DNA of 25,632 nt from Candidatus Pelagibacter sp. (GCA_028103285.1 JAOHNF010000009.1:1-25632), one strand, 5' to 3'. Numbered from the stretch's first letter, positions 15,731 through 25,028 are shown. Program-made: numbers and translations. Notes: generated by a model not told the origin, from the sequence alone.

Positions 15731-16551
15731 TGAAAAAGATGTTTGGTATAATTGGAAATCCTCTTAAGCACACCTTGTCTCCTTTGTTGCATAATTATTG
15801 GTTTCAAAAGTACAAAGTGGATGCCTTTTACTCTGTGATGGATGTGGAGGAGAAAGATCTAGGCAACGTTGTTAACAAAATTAAAGATAAATCTTTAAAC
15901 GGAATTAATGTAACACTACCTTATAAACAAAAAATTATAAATCATGTCGATCAAATTGTTAATGACGCTAAATCAACTGGTTCTGTAAACACACTTTTCT
16001 TGAACGAAAACTCTGTAGTAATTGGTGAAAATACAGATGTTTTTGGATTACAAGCAGCTTATTTAAAGGAGCTAGATGGTGGAATAAATAAAAAGGCATT
16101 AATAATAGGAGCAGGAGGTGTATCACCGTCTGTAATATTATCGTTACAAAAATCTGGTGTTAGATATATTTCAATGACAAATAGAACAAAAGAAAAATGC
16201 TTGTTCCTTAAAAAAAATTTTAAATTCTTAAACATATTACCCTGGCACAACCTACAATCAGAAATAGGTAACCACGATATAATTATCAACGCTACCAGCC
16301 TAGGTTTAAGAGGAGGACAGGATTTTGATTTTGATTTTAGCAAGTGCAAAGACGATTCAACTTATATAGATATAATTTATAACCCCCTAAAAACTAAGAC
16401 TTTTAAATTTTTAGAGAATAAAGGGATAAAAGTCTTTAACGGGCTCGACATGTTTATCTACCAAGGCCAAAAATCATTCTACTTATGGAGCAAGATTAAT
16501 CCCGAAATAGATGATGATTTGGTTAATCTACTGCTTTCTAAACTTAAATGA
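15730..16551 (+). CDS. aroE: Shikimate dehydrogenase (NADP+)
   Basis: Reduces 3-dehydroshikimate to shikimate in the chorismate pathway. 273 aa. GNPLKHTLSPLLHN (9-22) binds shikimate. The catalytic pair is Lys66 in NVTLPYKQ and Asp103 in GENTDVFGL. The nucleotide-binding loop is GAGGVSPSVIL (127-137), and NRT near residue 150 is the motif that selects NADPH. NGLDMFIYQGQKSFYLW near the C-terminus is typical. Coupled to hemE (1-bp overlap) and to coaE (ATGA overlap). Confidence 0.96.
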   Translation: MKKMFGIIGNPLKHTLSPLLHNYWFQKYKVDAFYSVMDVEEKDLGNVVNKIKDKSLNGINVTLPYKQKIINHVDQIVNDAKSTGSVNTLFLNENSVVIGENTDVFGLQAAYLKELDGGINKKALIIGAGGVSPSVILSLQKSGVRYISMTNRTKEKCLFLKKNFKFLNILPWHNLQSEIGNHDIIINATSLGLRGGQDFDFDFSKCKDDSTYIDIIYNPLKTKTFKFLENKGIKVFNGLDMFIYQGQKSFYLWSKINPEIDDDLVNLLLSKLK

Positions 16552-17114
16552 TAAAAATTGGTATTACAGGTTCAATAGCCTCAGGCAAAACTACAGCCAG
16601 CAAAATCTTATCTCATAAAAGAGGCCCTTTATTTAGTGCCGACAAAGTAGTTAAAAAATTTTACAGTAATGAGAACTTTATTAAATTGTTAATTCGTGAG
16701 TTCAATTTTAAAAGAAAATCTAACTTAAGAAAACTACTTAAAGACAGAATTTTAAAAGATAAAAAAAATATTAAAAGACTGGAAAAAATAATTCATCCAA
16801 TGGTCAGAAGAGAAATGAAAAAATTTTCCAATCGACACAAGAAAAAAAATAAAACATTTTATGAAATACCACTTCTTATTGAAAATAAATTGATGAAATT
16901 TTTTAATGTAATAATTCTTATTAAAGCAAAAAAAAAGACGAGACTTAGAAGATTTCAAGTAAAAGGAGGGAGTAAAAAACTATTTGCTTTTTTAAACAAC
17001 AAACAACTTTCAGAACAAAAAAAAACAAAATTTTCTAATCATGTGGTTGTTAATGAAAAAAACTTAGCCATTTTAAAAAAAAACCTATTAAGTATAATAA
17101 ACTTATATGTATGA
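16548..17114 (+). CDS. coaE: Dephospho-CoA kinase
   Basis: Phosphorylates dephospho-CoA to CoA, the last step of CoA synthesis. 188 aa. The P-loop is GSIASGKT (8-15), FSADKVVKKFY supplies the conserved Asp33, and YEIPLLIEN matches the family PLLFE element. The sequence is unusually lysine-rich, with long AAA runs (for example residues 95-101), reflecting the AT pressure. Starts inside the aroE stop (ATGA) and overlaps dnaQ by 8 bp. aroE-coaE-dnaQ is a conserved alphaproteobacterial order. Confidence 0.94.
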   Translation: MIKIGITGSIASGKTTASKILSHKRGPLFSADKVVKKFYSNENFIKLLIREFNFKRKSNLRKLLKDRILKDKKNIKRLEKIIHPMVRREMKKFSNRHKKKNKTFYEIPLLIENKLMKFFNVIILIKAKKKTRLRRFQVKGGSKKLFAFLNNKQLSEQKKTKFSNHVVVNEKNLAILKKNLLSIINLYV

Positions 17115-17766
17115 AATATTTTTAGACACAGAAACAACGGGTCTCTCTTTTGGAGACGGACATAAAATTGTTGAAATAGCATGTATTGAAACTAAGGATT
17201 TAATACCAACTGGTAATGTTTTTCATAAATTAATAAATCCCCAAAGAGATGTGCCAGCCGCTGCTTTTAGAATACATGGATTTTCTGAAGATTTTTTAAA
17301 AAATAAAGAAACCTTTGAAGAAATAGCAGATGAATTTATTAATTTTACTAATGAGAAAAAAATTATTATTCATAATGCTAATTTTGATTTAGGGTTTCTT
17401 GATGGAGAGCTTAATTCAATCAAAAAAGATAAACTTCAAAAGAAACTAGTTATAGATTCACTAGAAGTTGCAAGAAATAAATTTCCTGGTACATCAAATT
17501 CCTTGGACGCACTATGTCGTAGATTTAATATAGATTTATCGAGAAGAGCCAAACATAACGCTTTGCTTGATTGTGAATTACTGAGAGAGGTTTATATAAA
17601 TTTAGTAGATGTAAAAGAACCTAAGCTCAATCTTTTAAGTAGTAATACAGGCAAAAATCTTTCCGTGGTTAAAGATTATAATAAAAAAATAATAAAAATT
17701 TCAGAAACCGATGTTAAAAAGCATAAAGCCTTTTTAAAAAATGGGCTAAAGAAAAATTTTTATTGA
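17107..17766 (+). CDS. dnaQ: DNA polymerase III epsilon subunit (3'-5' exonuclease)
   Basis: Proofreading subunit of the replicative polymerase. 219 aa, somewhat shorter than the E. coli protein. All catalytic residues of a DEDDh exonuclease are present: D7 and E9 in FLDTETTGL, D94 in HNANFDLGFL, and H150 and D155 in RRAKHNALLDCELL. The C-terminal tail (about 165-219), expected to bind the polymerase alpha subunit, is short and lysine-rich. Overlaps coaE by 8 bp at the start and the convergent secB by 7 bp at the end. Confidence 0.96.
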   Translation: MYEIFLDTETTGLSFGDGHKIVEIACIETKDLIPTGNVFHKLINPQRDVPAAAFRIHGFSEDFLKNKETFEEIADEFINFTNEKKIIIHNANFDLGFLDGELNSIKKDKLQKKLVIDSLEVARNKFPGTSNSLDALCRRFNIDLSRRAKHNALLDCELLREVYINLVDVKEPKLNLLSSNTGKNLSVVKDYNKKIIKISETDVKKHKAFLKNGLKKNFY

Positions 17767-18179
17767 AGCTTTCTAAGTTTATATAGTTTTTCAAAATCAA
17801 CGGATTCATTAATTTTTATATCTTTAAATCCAGAATTTTCAAATAAAAATAAAAATATTTGCCTTAGGTTAGAATAAATTTTTGTTGGAACTTCCACTAG
17901 TATTATTTTTTCCATTTTTTCTTTATTCATTTTGTCATTGTTTAATTCCACAATAGTAGAGTAGACAATTTTAGTTTCGATTTTTTCAAAATCTTCTTTA
18001 ACGGGATTTAAAGAGAGAGTTGTAAAAACTTCTATAATATTTTGTTTTACTTGTGAGCTCTTTATATCTACTTTAATTTTATAGTTAGAGATATTCTGGG
18101 ATAGCAAAAAAAATGTTCCTGGATTAGGAATTTTAAAACTTAGTTCGTTAATGTATTTACCTATAATTTTATAGTTCAT
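17760..18179 (-). CDS. secB: Protein-export chaperone SecB (divergent)
   Basis: A tetrameric cytosolic chaperone that keeps preproteins unfolded and passes them to SecA. 139 aa from the ATG at 18179; an upstream start at 18197 would add six residues inside fxsA. YINELSFKIPNPGTFF (residues 9-24) matches the SecB opening (Y-x-x-x-x-S-F-E-x-P-N), and IILVEVPTKIY near 97-107 matches the conserved core strand. Overall it is clearly diverged, but position supports the call: dnaQ-secB-fxsA-Tim44 is a standard alphaproteobacterial arrangement. Overlaps fxsA by 11 bp and dnaQ by 7 bp. Confidence 0.85.
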   Translation of the reverse strand: MNYKIIGKYINELSFKIPNPGTFFLLSQNISNYKIKVDIKSSQVKQNIIEVFTTLSLNPVKEDFEKIETKIVYSTIVELNNDKMNKEKMEKIILVEVPTKIYSNLRQIFLFLFENSGFKDIKINESVDFEKLYKLRKLQ

Positions 18180-18588
18180 CTTTTTTTTCATCAACAATCT
18201 CTCCGTCTATAGCGTCGTGTTTATTTTTTATATTAACTTCACTTTTGTTTTTTAACGCAACGCGGAACATGATCTTTCTTGTAAAAGGTATTAAAAGAAA
18301 AAACCCCATAAAATCTGTGATAAAACCTGGAATAATTAATAACAGAGCTGCTATTGCAATTGAGGCACCAGATAATAACTCATAAATAGGTAATTTATTT
18401 TGGTATAAGTTCGTCATCCCTGATCTTAAAGTCTTAATTCCTTGTATTTTTGCAAAATAAACTCCAATTATTGCTGTAAGAAAAATCATGGCAATTACAT
18501 TAAGAGCCCCAACATTACTACCTATCTTTATCATTAAAAATATTTCTAGTACTGGCAGGCCAATAAAAATTAAAAAAAATGAGTTCAT
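18169..18588 (-). CDS. fxsA: FxsA family membrane protein
   Basis: 139 aa cytoplasmic membrane protein of the FxsA family, named for suppression of F exclusion of phage T7; its cellular role is not established. Typical features are GLPVLEIFLMIKIGSNVGAL (10-29), a second helix IAMIFLTAIIGVYFAKIQG, and LLIIPGFITDFMGFFLLIPF (78-97), the family hallmark. The C-terminal tail (KNKHDAIDGEIVDEKKDEL) is charged and cytosolic. Transcribed toward secB; divergent from the Tim44-like gene. Confidence 0.93.
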   Translation of the reverse strand: MNSFFLIFIGLPVLEIFLMIKIGSNVGALNVIAMIFLTAIIGVYFAKIQGIKTLRSGMTNLYQNKLPIYELLSGASIAIAALLLIIPGFITDFMGFFLLIPFTRKIMFRVALKNKSEVNIKNKHDAIDGEIVDEKKDEL

Positions 18589-18617
18589 TTGTCTAATACA
18601 AAAATATATGATTAATG

Positions 18618-18623
18618 TATAAT
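18618..18623 (+). promoter_or_regulatory. Perfect -10 box for the Tim44-like gene
   Basis: TATAAT lies 9 nt upstream of the chosen ATG (18633). No good -35 is seen at the right spacing. If used, the message would be leaderless or nearly so, and the alternative start at 18615 would not be transcribed. Confidence 0.35.
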
Positions 18624-18632
18624 TATCAAATT

Positions 18633-19235
18633 ATGAATAACAGTTTTGGTTACATAGATATTATTTTATTAGGAATGATCGCAGGATTTATAATTTTGCG
18701 ACTTAGAAGCATTTTAGGAAGAAAAACAGGTCATGAGACTAAAGTTTACCCAAACTTTGCTGAAAGAAAGTTTGGTATTTCAAAAAATGATATTAAGCCT
18801 GTAAAACAAAACCATGAGACTTTGGAAGGAAAAGATAAAAAAGAATTTTTATTAGGAGCGGAGATAGCTTATGAAACTATACTTACATCTTTTTCCGGAG
18901 GCGATATTAAAAAATTAAAAGGCCTTCTTACACCTGCAATGAACAATAACTTTTCCGGTGCAATCGAAGAAAGAAATAATAAAAAAATTAAATCAGATTT
19001 TACATTTATAGGTTTCAAAAAATCATCGGTTGAAAAATATGAGAAAGTTAAAGATGATTTATTTGCCACAGTAAAATTTGTTGCTGAAGTTATTTCTGTA
19101 AAAAAAGATAAACACGATACAATTATCGAAGGTAACCCCGACAAAATTAAATTTGTTACAGATGTTTGGAAATTTACAAGAAATATTAACAAAAAAAGCC
19201 CTAACTGGTATTTAGCTGAAATTATAAGTCAGTGA
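18633..19235 (+). CDS. Tim44/TimA-like domain protein
   Basis: 200 aa from the ATG at 18633. An ATG at 18615 adds six residues but would place a TATAAT box inside the gene. One N-terminal membrane anchor (about residues 6-25) is followed by LRSILGRKTG, typical of bacterial Tim44-like proteins. A charged linker follows, then the Tim44 domain from about residue 70 (FLLGAEIAYETILTSFSGGD) to VWKFTRNINKKSPNWYLAEI at the end. Alphaproteobacterial homologues are related to the mitochondrial import protein Tim44, but their bacterial role is not settled. The stop overlaps the Smr gene start (GTGA). Confidence 0.9.
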   Translation: MNNSFGYIDIILLGMIAGFIILRLRSILGRKTGHETKVYPNFAERKFGISKNDIKPVKQNHETLEGKDKKEFLLGAEIAYETILTSFSGGDIKKLKGLLTPAMNNNFSGAIEERNNKKIKSDFTFIGFKKSSVEKYEKVKDDLFATVKFVAEVISVKKDKHDTIIEGNPDKIKFVTDVWKFTRNINKKSPNWYLAEIISQ

Positions 19236-19651
19236 CAAAGAAAAAAGATCTCTCAGAAGAAGATAAAAAATTATGGGAAGAATACACTAAGAGCCCCACA
19301 GACATTTACGACAAAGAAAAAAAAAATATAATTAATAGTTCAAGAAAAAAAAGATTCAAATTTGACTTGCACGGTTTTACTTTGGATGATGCAAATCAAA
19401 AAGTTTATGAAATAATACTTTTATGCGTAAAAAAGGGTTATGCAGAAATACTTTTAATTACTGGAAAAGGTTTACATTCATCATCAGATAATGAAATATT
19501 TGTTTCAAAAAAATTTAGTAAGTTAAAATATTCCGTACCTGAATTCATTAATAATAATAAAGATCTCAACAATTATATTCTTTCAATTACAGATGCTACT
19601 AAACAAGATGGTGGGACAGGAGCGTTTCTAATCAAATTAAAGAATTTATAA
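19232..19651 (+). CDS. Smr-domain protein (putative endonuclease)
   Basis: 139 aa with a C-terminal Smr (small MutS-related) domain. [11 protein letters not shown] (44-54) is the LDLHG motif, [11 protein letters not shown] near residue 74 is the TGKG motif, and [12 protein letters not shown] closes the domain. Smr domains nick nucleic acids; several act on mRNA at stalled ribosomes. Starts with GTG overlapping the preceding TGA. In many alphaproteobacteria mltA lies between the Tim44-like and Smr genes, but not here. Ends with a 6-bp overlap with the convergent hslU. Confidence 0.9.
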   Translation: MTKKKDLSEEDKKLWEEYTKSPTDIYDKEKKNIINSSRKKRFKFDLHGFTLDDANQKVYEIILLCVKKGYAEILLITGKGLHSSSDNEIFVSKKFSKLKYSVPEFINNNKDLNNYILSITDATKQDGGTGAFLIKLKNL

Positions 19652-21019
19652 AATAAATTTAGATAAATCAGTGTCTTTAACTAGATTACCTAAATTATCT
19701 TTTACATATTTTTCATCAATTATGATTGTTTCACCAGATCTATCAGTAGCATTAAAACTTATATCGTCTAAAACTTTTTCTATAATTGTGTGAAGTCTTC
19801 TTGCTCCTATATTTTCTACAGATGAATTAACTTCCGCAGAAATTTTTGCAAGTGTATCAATTCCATCATTTGTAAATTCTAAATTTACATTCTCTGTTTT
19901 TAACAATTCTTTATACTGCTTTATTAAGCTGTTATCTGGCTCTTTAAGTATTCTAATAAAATCTTCTTCTTTAAGTGCATTTAGTTCTACTCTTATTGGT
20001 AATCTTCCTTGAAGCTCTGGTAATAAATCCGATGGTTTTGCCAGTTGAAATGCTCCGGAAGCTATAAATAGTATGTGATCAGTTTTAATAGGACCATGCT
20101 TTGTACTGACTGTTGTTCCCTCAATAAGTGGTAATAAATCTCTTTGAACACCTTCTCTTGAAACATCACCACCCACTCTGTCACTCCTGGCTGAAACTTT
20201 ATCTATTTCATCCAAAAACACTATTCCATTTTCTTCAGTAGCTTTTTTTGCTTCTTTAATAATTTTGTCTTCCTCGATCATCTTGTCCGATTCTTGTGCT
20301 ATTAGTATGTCATGTGATTCTTTTACGGTCATTTTTTTCTTTTTACCTTTTTTATCCATCGTTTTTCCTAAAATATCACCCAGATTTACCATTCCAACAT
20401 TTCCACCTGGCATACCGGGTATCTCAAAGCTTTGCATAGCGCTTGAAGTATTACTTACTTCTATTTCAATCTCATTATTATCGAGATCTCCGCTTCGCAA
20501 TCTTTTCCTAAAGCTTTCTCTTGTAGCAACTGATGCTTTATTTCCAACTAATGAATCTAAAACTTTTTCCTCTGCTTTTTGTTCTGCTATTGCCTTTACT
20601 TCTTTTCTTCTTCTTTCTCTTTCCATGGCAATGGCGATCTCTATTAAATCTCTAATAATTTGTTCTACATCTCTGCCCACATAACCGACCTCTGTGAACC
20701 TTGTTGCTTCAACTTTAATAAAAGGAGCTTCTGCTAACTTTGACAATCTTCTTGAAATTTCAGTTTTACCAACTCCTGTGGGGCCAATCATAAGTATATT
20801 CTTTGGAAGTACTTCATCTCTCATCTCATCGGATAAAGCCTGTCTTCTCCACCTGTTTCTCAAAGCAACGGCAACTGCTTTTTTAGCCTCCTTTTGTCCA
20901 ATTACGTATCTATCTAATTCAGAAACAATTTCTCTTGGGGACAAAGCACTCACTTTTGAACTGTCTTTTGTTTTATTTTTTACAATATTTAAATTTGTTA
21001 TTTTATCTGTTTTAGCCAT
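19646..21019 (-). CDS. hslU: ATP-dependent protease ATPase subunit HslU (ClpY)
   Basis: AAA+ unfoldase ring that feeds HslV. 457 aa, with about 20 extra N-terminal residues compared with E. coli. [20 protein letters not shown] opens the conserved part at residue 27. Walker A is GPTGVGKT (79-86), the pore loop GYVG lies near residue 107, Walker B is [10 protein letters not shown], and the Arg-finger/sensor region is [17 protein letters not shown]. The C-terminal KFIL reaches into the HslV pocket in the known complex. Located 1 bp after hslV; convergent with the Smr gene. Confidence 0.98.
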   Translation of the reverse strand: MAKTDKITNLNIVKNKTKDSSKVSALSPREIVSELDRYVIGQKEAKKAVAVALRNRWRRQALSDEMRDEVLPKNILMIGPTGVGKTEISRRLSKLAEAPFIKVEATRFTEVGYVGRDVEQIIRDLIEIAIAMERERRRKEVKAIAEQKAEEKVLDSLVGNKASVATRESFRKRLRSGDLDNNEIEIEVSNTSSAMQSFEIPGMPGGNVGMVNLGDILGKTMDKKGKKKKMTVKESHDILIAQESDKMIEEDKIIKEAKKATEENGIVFLDEIDKVSARSDRVGGDVSREGVQRDLLPLIEGTTVSTKHGPIKTDHILFIASGAFQLAKPSDLLPELQGRLPIRVELNALKEEDFIRILKEPDNSLIKQYKELLKTENVNLEFTNDGIDTLAKISAEVNSSVENIGARRLHTIIEKVLDDISFNATDRSGETIIIDEKYVKDNLGNLVKDTDLSKFIL

Positions 21020-21020
21020 T

Positions 21021-21560
21021 TTAAACTTTCTCTACTGTAACGTTATTATTTGTAAACACACAAATTTCCGAGGCTACTTTGATAGATTTTCTAGCTATAT
21101 CTTCTGCTTTCATATCAGTTTCCATCAATACTTTTGCTGCTGCTAATGCAAAATTTCCACCTGAACCAATTCCAATAATACCATCTTCAGGTTCTAAAAC
21201 GTCTCCGGTACCCGAAATAATAAAGCTGTGTGTTTTATCCGCAACTGCCATTAGTGCTTCTAATCTTCTTAAAAATTTATCACTTCTCCAATCTTTAGCT
21301 AATTCAACCGCAGCTCTTTGTAGATTACCTGCGTGTTTTTCTAGTTTCGCTTCCAGTCTTTCAAACAAAGTAAGAGCATCTGCTGTTGATCCTGCAAAAC
21401 CAGCTATTACCCCCCTACTTTCAATTTTTCGAACTTTCTTTGCTTTGCTTTTTAAAACTGTATTACCAAGGCTTACCTGACCATCACCAGCGACAACAGT
21501 TTCTCCATTTTTTCTGAGTAAAATTATTGTTGTGCCATGCCATTTTTCAGCTGTATTCAT
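21021..21560 (-). CDS. hslV: ATP-dependent protease peptidase subunit HslV (ClpQ)
   Basis: Proteasome-like Thr peptidase of the HslUV complex. I chose the ATG at 21560 (179 aa), which gives MNTAEKWHG before the catalytic Thr of TTIILLRK; an ATG at 21587 would add nine residues. The WHGTTI junction is typical of alphaproteobacterial HslV, where a short prosegment is removed. Other family motifs are [27 protein letters not shown] and [13 protein letters not shown]. First gene of the hslV-hslU unit, divergent from hisB. Confidence 0.96.
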   Translation of the reverse strand: MNTAEKWHGTTIILLRKNGETVVAGDGQVSLGNTVLKSKAKKVRKIESRGVIAGFAGSTADALTLFERLEAKLEKHAGNLQRAAVELAKDWRSDKFLRRLEALMAVADKTHSFIISGTGDVLEPEDGIIGIGSGGNFALAAAKVLMETDMKAEDIARKSIKVASEICVFTNNNVTVEKV

Positions 21561-21663
21561 AACGTTATATGTGGAGATTAATTCCATTACTTCAATAGTA
21601 GAATCTGATTTATTGATAAAATGTTTAATTGTATATATATCAATAAATAATTCTCACTTGATT

Positions 21664-22254
21664 ATGAAAAGAAAAGCAAAAATATCTAGAAAAACTAAAG
21701 AAACTAGCATTTTAGTTTCTGTAAATTTGGATGGAAAAGGAAAATACAAAATTCAAACAGGAATTGGTTTTTTAGATCACATGCTAGAGCAGTTATCCAA
21801 GCATTCTTTGATAGATTTAGAAGTTAAAGCAAAAGGTGATACTCATATAGATCTTCACCACACCACAGAAGATACAGGTATAGCTATAGGCGAGGCAATT
21901 AAAAAGGCCGCTGGAAATCGAAAAGGAATAAAAAGATATGCATCTACAATGATACCAATGGATGAAACTTTAAGCAGAGTTTCATTAGATGTGTCTAATC
22001 GACCTTATCTTATATGGAAAGTTAATTTAAAAGTAGAAAAATTAGGCGAAATGGATACAGAACTTTTTAAAGAATGGTTTCAAGCTTTTTCACAGTCTGC
22101 GGGAGTTACTTTACATGTAGAAAATATATATGGTGAAAATAGTCACCATAAAATTGAATCTTGCTATAAGGGTTTAGCAAGATCTTTAAAAGATGCACTG
22201 ACCATTGATAATAGAATAAAAAATTCAGTTCCATCTACTAAAGGTAAACTTTAA
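21664..22254 (+). CDS. hisB: Imidazoleglycerol-phosphate dehydratase
   Basis: Sixth step of histidine synthesis. 196 aa, monofunctional, without the phosphatase domain of the enterobacterial HisB. The ATG at 21664 is chosen because the frame further upstream runs into hslV and lacks family similarity. Metal-binding motifs are [34 protein letters not shown] and [19 protein letters not shown]. First gene of the hisB-H-A-F-E cluster, 103 bp from the divergent hslV start. Confidence 0.97.
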   Translation: MKRKAKISRKTKETSILVSVNLDGKGKYKIQTGIGFLDHMLEQLSKHSLIDLEVKAKGDTHIDLHHTTEDTGIAIGEAIKKAAGNRKGIKRYASTMIPMDETLSRVSLDVSNRPYLIWKVNLKVEKLGEMDTELFKEWFQAFSQSAGVTLHVENIYGENSHHKIESCYKGLARSLKDALTIDNRIKNSVPSTKGKL

Positions 22255-22260
22255 ATAAAA

Positions 22261-22896
22261 ATGTTACTTACAGTCGTTGATTATGGAGTAGGAAATTTAA
22301 GGTCCATTGCAAAATCTATTGAAAAAGCAAACTCAGATAACAACTTAAACTACTCAGTTAAAGTTAGCTCAGATATTAGCGATATAAATAAATCTGATAA
22401 AATAGTTTTGCCAGGACAAGGTTCTTTCAAAGCCTGTAAAAATGGAATTAACAATATTAAAGGATTACAAGATGAGCTGAACAAGAATGTTTTAATTAAG
22501 AAAAAACCTGTTTATGGAATATGTGCTGGTATGCAATTATTTTCAACTAGAGGGTACGAAGATGAAGTAACAGATGGGTTAAACTGGATACCAGGTGAAG
22601 TAATCAAATTAGATTTAGGCTTGTTTAATCTTAAAATTCCTCACATGGGATGGAATGAGCTAAAAACAAAAAATACTTCCAAAGTTTTTAAAGACATTAG
22701 CAATAAAAATCATGCTTATTTTATTCATAGTTATGAATTTATTCCTAAAGATAAAAAAGTTATTTCTTTGACTTCTAATTATGGAAAAGATGTTATGGCT
22801 GCAGTTTCATTAGATAATATATTTGGATCACAATTTCATCCAGAAAAAAGTCAAAGCACTGGAATAAAAATTTTAACTAATTTTTTGAATTTATAA
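22261..22896 (+). CDS. hisH: Imidazole glycerol phosphate synthase, glutaminase subunit
   Basis: Class I glutamine amidotransferase that supplies ammonia to HisF. 211 aa. The catalytic triad is visible: Cys88 in YGICAGMQLF, and His193 and Glu195 in SQFHPEKS. VVDYGVGNLRS (5-15) and VLPGQGSF (49-56) are family signatures. Six bp after hisB; hisA follows after 28 bp. Confidence 0.97.
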   Translation: MLLTVVDYGVGNLRSIAKSIEKANSDNNLNYSVKVSSDISDINKSDKIVLPGQGSFKACKNGINNIKGLQDELNKNVLIKKKPVYGICAGMQLFSTRGYEDEVTDGLNWIPGEVIKLDLGLFNLKIPHMGWNELKTKNTSKVFKDISNKNHAYFIHSYEFIPKDKKVISLTSNYGKDVMAAVSLDNIFGSQFHPEKSQSTGIKILTNFLNL

Positions 22897-22924
22897 ATAT
22901 TATGATTATAGAAATTAAAATAAT

Positions 22925-23650
22925 ATGAAAATATTTCCAGCTATAGATATCAAGGACAAAAAATGTGTTAGATTAATCAAGGGAGACTTTGCCAACAAAA
23001 CTGAATATAAAACCTCACCAGTTGATCAAGCTGGAAAATATAAGGATCATGGCTTTAAAAACTTACACATTGTTGATTTAGATGGTGCTCTAACCGGAGA
23101 TACAGTCAACTTAGAAATAATTAAAGAAATAGTATCCAAATATGATTTAAAAATAGAAATAGGTGGAGGTGTGCGATCATTAGAGAGCATCAAGAAATAT
23201 GTGGATATAGGTGTGGAAAAAGTAATATTAGGAAGCGCCGCTATTAAGAATAAGGAATTTTTAAAAGAGGCCTGCACTAAATTTAAAAATAAAATTGCTC
23301 TAGGTTTAGATGCAAAAAAAGAGAAGCTTTCTGTATCTGGGTGGAAAGAAGACTTAAATATTAAGACTTTAGATTTTTTAGAAGATGTAAAAGATCATGG
23401 AGCAAGCAGACTAATTTATACAGATATTAATAGGGACGGAACTAAAGAGAGTCCGAATTTTAAAGAAACTGCTATAGTTGCCGATGTATCTAGTTGCCCT
23501 GTAATTATTTCTGGAGGTGTTTCTTCAATAGACGATATTAAAAATGCAAAAGAATTAAATAATAAAAATATTGAAGGTATAATTGTCGGCAAAGCATTAT
23601 ACGATGGTGATATAAAATTAGCAGAACTTGCAAAGGAATTAGATGCTTAA
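22925..23650 (+). CDS. hisA: ProFAR isomerase (1-(5-phosphoribosyl)-5-[(5-phosphoribosylamino)methylideneamino] imidazole-4-carboxamide isomerase)
   Basis: Fourth enzyme of histidine synthesis, a TIM barrel. 241 aa. The two catalytic Asp residues are D8 in [14 protein letters not shown] and the Asp of GLDAKK near residue 130. Phosphate-binding repeats are IGGGVRS (about 79-85) and ISGGVSS (about 196-202). YTDINRDGT is a typical loop. Overlaps hisF by 8 bp, so HisA and HisF are likely translated in a coupled way. Confidence 0.97.
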   Translation: MKIFPAIDIKDKKCVRLIKGDFANKTEYKTSPVDQAGKYKDHGFKNLHIVDLDGALTGDTVNLEIIKEIVSKYDLKIEIGGGVRSLESIKKYVDIGVEKVILGSAAIKNKEFLKEACTKFKNKIALGLDAKKEKLSVSGWKEDLNIKTLDFLEDVKDHGASRLIYTDINRDGTKESPNFKETAIVADVSSCPVIISGGVSSIDDIKNAKELNNKNIEGIIVGKALYDGDIKLAELAKELDA

Positions 23651-24401
23651 AAATAGAATAATACCCTGTCTAGATGTAAAGAATGGCAGAGTAGTTAAAG
23701 GTATAAATTTTGTAGACTTGAAAGATGCAGGCGATCCTGTTGAACAAGCAAGTATTTATGACAAAGGTGGAGCAGATGAAATATGTTTTTTGGACATCAC
23801 TGCAAGTAATGAAAATAGAAATACAATCATAGACGTAGTTAGCAAAACAGCCGAGAAATGTTTTGTCCCTTTAACAGTAGGAGGGGGAATTAGAACAATA
23901 GAAAATATAAGAGAATTATTATTAGCGGGGGCTGATAAAGTTTCTATTAACACTGCTGCTGTAAAAGATATTAATTTTGTTAAAGAAGCTTCAAAAAAGT
24001 TTGGAACCCAGTGTATGGTGGTTGCCGTTGACGCTAAGAAAACTTCCGAAGGTAAATGGGAGATATTCACCCATGGCGGAAGGGAAAATACTGGAATTGA
24101 TGCAATTAAATTTTCTAAACAAGTTGCGGAAAATGGTGCTGGAGAAATTTTATTAACCTCAATGGATAAAGACGGAACTAAATCTGGATATGATTTAGAT
24201 TTACTAAATAAAATAACCAGTTCTGTAAGCATTCCTGTAATAGCTTCAGGTGGAGCTGGTAAATTAGAGCATTTATATGATGCGATAAAAACAGGTGGAG
24301 CTAGCGCAGTTTTAGCAGCTTCTATTTTTCATTACGGTGAATTTACTATTAAGGACACAAAAGAATATTTAAAATCTAAAAATGTTCCGATAAGATTATA
24401 A
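23643..24401 (+). CDS. hisF: Imidazole glycerol phosphate synthase, cyclase subunit
   Basis: Uses ammonia from HisH to close the imidazole ring, releasing AICAR, which feeds purine synthesis through PurH (also in this window). 252 aa TIM barrel. [16 protein letters not shown] holds catalytic Asp11 and AVDAKK the second Asp near 130. [22 protein letters not shown] and [11 protein letters not shown] are family elements. Overlaps hisA by 8 bp; hisE starts 1 bp after its stop. Confidence 0.98.
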   Translation: MLKNRIIPCLDVKNGRVVKGINFVDLKDAGDPVEQASIYDKGGADEICFLDITASNENRNTIIDVVSKTAEKCFVPLTVGGGIRTIENIRELLLAGADKVSINTAAVKDINFVKEASKKFGTQCMVVAVDAKKTSEGKWEIFTHGGRENTGIDAIKFSKQVAENGAGEILLTSMDKDGTKSGYDLDLLNKITSSVSIPVIASGGAGKLEHLYDAIKTGGASAVLAASIFHYGEFTIKDTKEYLKSKNVPIRL

Positions 24402-24402
24402 T

Positions 24403-24675
24403 ATGTTAGAAAATTTAGAGCAATTAATTAAAATAATTAGAGAAAGAAAAAATTCTTCTCCAGATAAATCGTATACGAATAAACTACTTAACGATAAAAA
24501 TCTTAATGTTGCTAAAGTTAAGGAAGAGGTAGGAGAACTAATCGCATCTGTTGAACAAAATTCAAATACAATACATGAGGCTACAGATGTTATTTATCAT
24601 TTAATGGTTTATTTAGAAGCTAACAATATAAAGATCGAAGATGTAATGAGCGAACTTAAGAAGAGGCAAAAATGA
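24403..24675 (+). CDS. hisE: Phosphoribosyl-ATP pyrophosphatase
   Basis: Second step of histidine synthesis, an all-alpha NTP pyrophosphatase of MazG-like type. 90 aa, typical for a stand-alone HisE without a fused HisI domain; hisI is not in this window. The metal-binding motifs KVKEEVGELI (about 39-48) and EATDVIYHLMVYLE (about 59-72) are present. Overlaps the HIT gene by 4 bp (ATGA). Confidence 0.94.
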   Translation: MLENLEQLIKIIRERKNSSPDKSYTNKLLNDKNLNVAKVKEEVGELIASVEQNSNTIHEATDVIYHLMVYLEANNIKIEDVMSELKKRQK

Positions 24676-25028
24676 GTTATAATAAAAATAATATTTTCGC
24701 TAAGATTCTTAGAGGAGAAATACCTTGTAAAAAAGTTTATGAGAACGATCATGTATTAGCATTTCATGATGCTAATCCTCAAAAAAAAAAACATGTTTTG
24801 GTGATTCCGAAAGGTGAATATATGGACTTAGATGATTTTAATAGCAAAGCCTCTGACAAAGAAATTATTGAATTATATAAAGCAATTACACACGTTTCAA
24901 GTTTACTTGCAGCAAAAGATAAAGGATATCGAGCACTAACAAATATTGGAAGCGATGGAGGTCAAGAAGTTCCTCACTTACACTTCCATATTTTTGCTGG
25001 TGAAAAAATTGGTAAAATGGTGAGCTAA
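24672..25028 (+). CDS. HIT-family nucleotide hydrolase (HinT-like)
   Basis: 118 aa protein of the HIT superfamily. NIFAKILRGEIPCKKVYEND (7-26) is the HinT opening. The histidine triad HLHFHIF places H102, H104 and H106, with H104 the expected nucleophile. Family members hydrolyse purine nucleoside phosphoramidates and aminoacyl-AMPs. It sits between hisE and a GNAT gene with overlaps at both ends (ATGA and TAATG), so it belongs to the his transcription unit. hisE next to a HIT gene recurs in other bacteria, but any functional link is unproven. Confidence 0.93.
   Translation: MSYNKNNIFAKILRGEIPCKKVYENDHVLAFHDANPQKKKHVLVIPKGEYMDLDDFNSKASDKEIIELYKAITHVSSLLAAKDKGYRALTNIGSDGGQEVPHLHFHIFAGEKIGKMVS

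Noticed and set aside
20265..21146. Long frames on the plus strand opposite hslU and hslV
   Set aside because: These are antisense shadows of strongly conserved genes, with Ser/Phe/Ile-rich low-information sequence and no motifs.
21532..21663. Upstream extension of hisB
   Set aside because: It runs across the hslV start region and lacks HisB similarity; the ATG at 21664 starts the conserved protein.
23756..24232. Long minus-strand frame opposite hisF
   Set aside because: Antisense shadow of hisF; no family motifs, and hisF is unmistakable.
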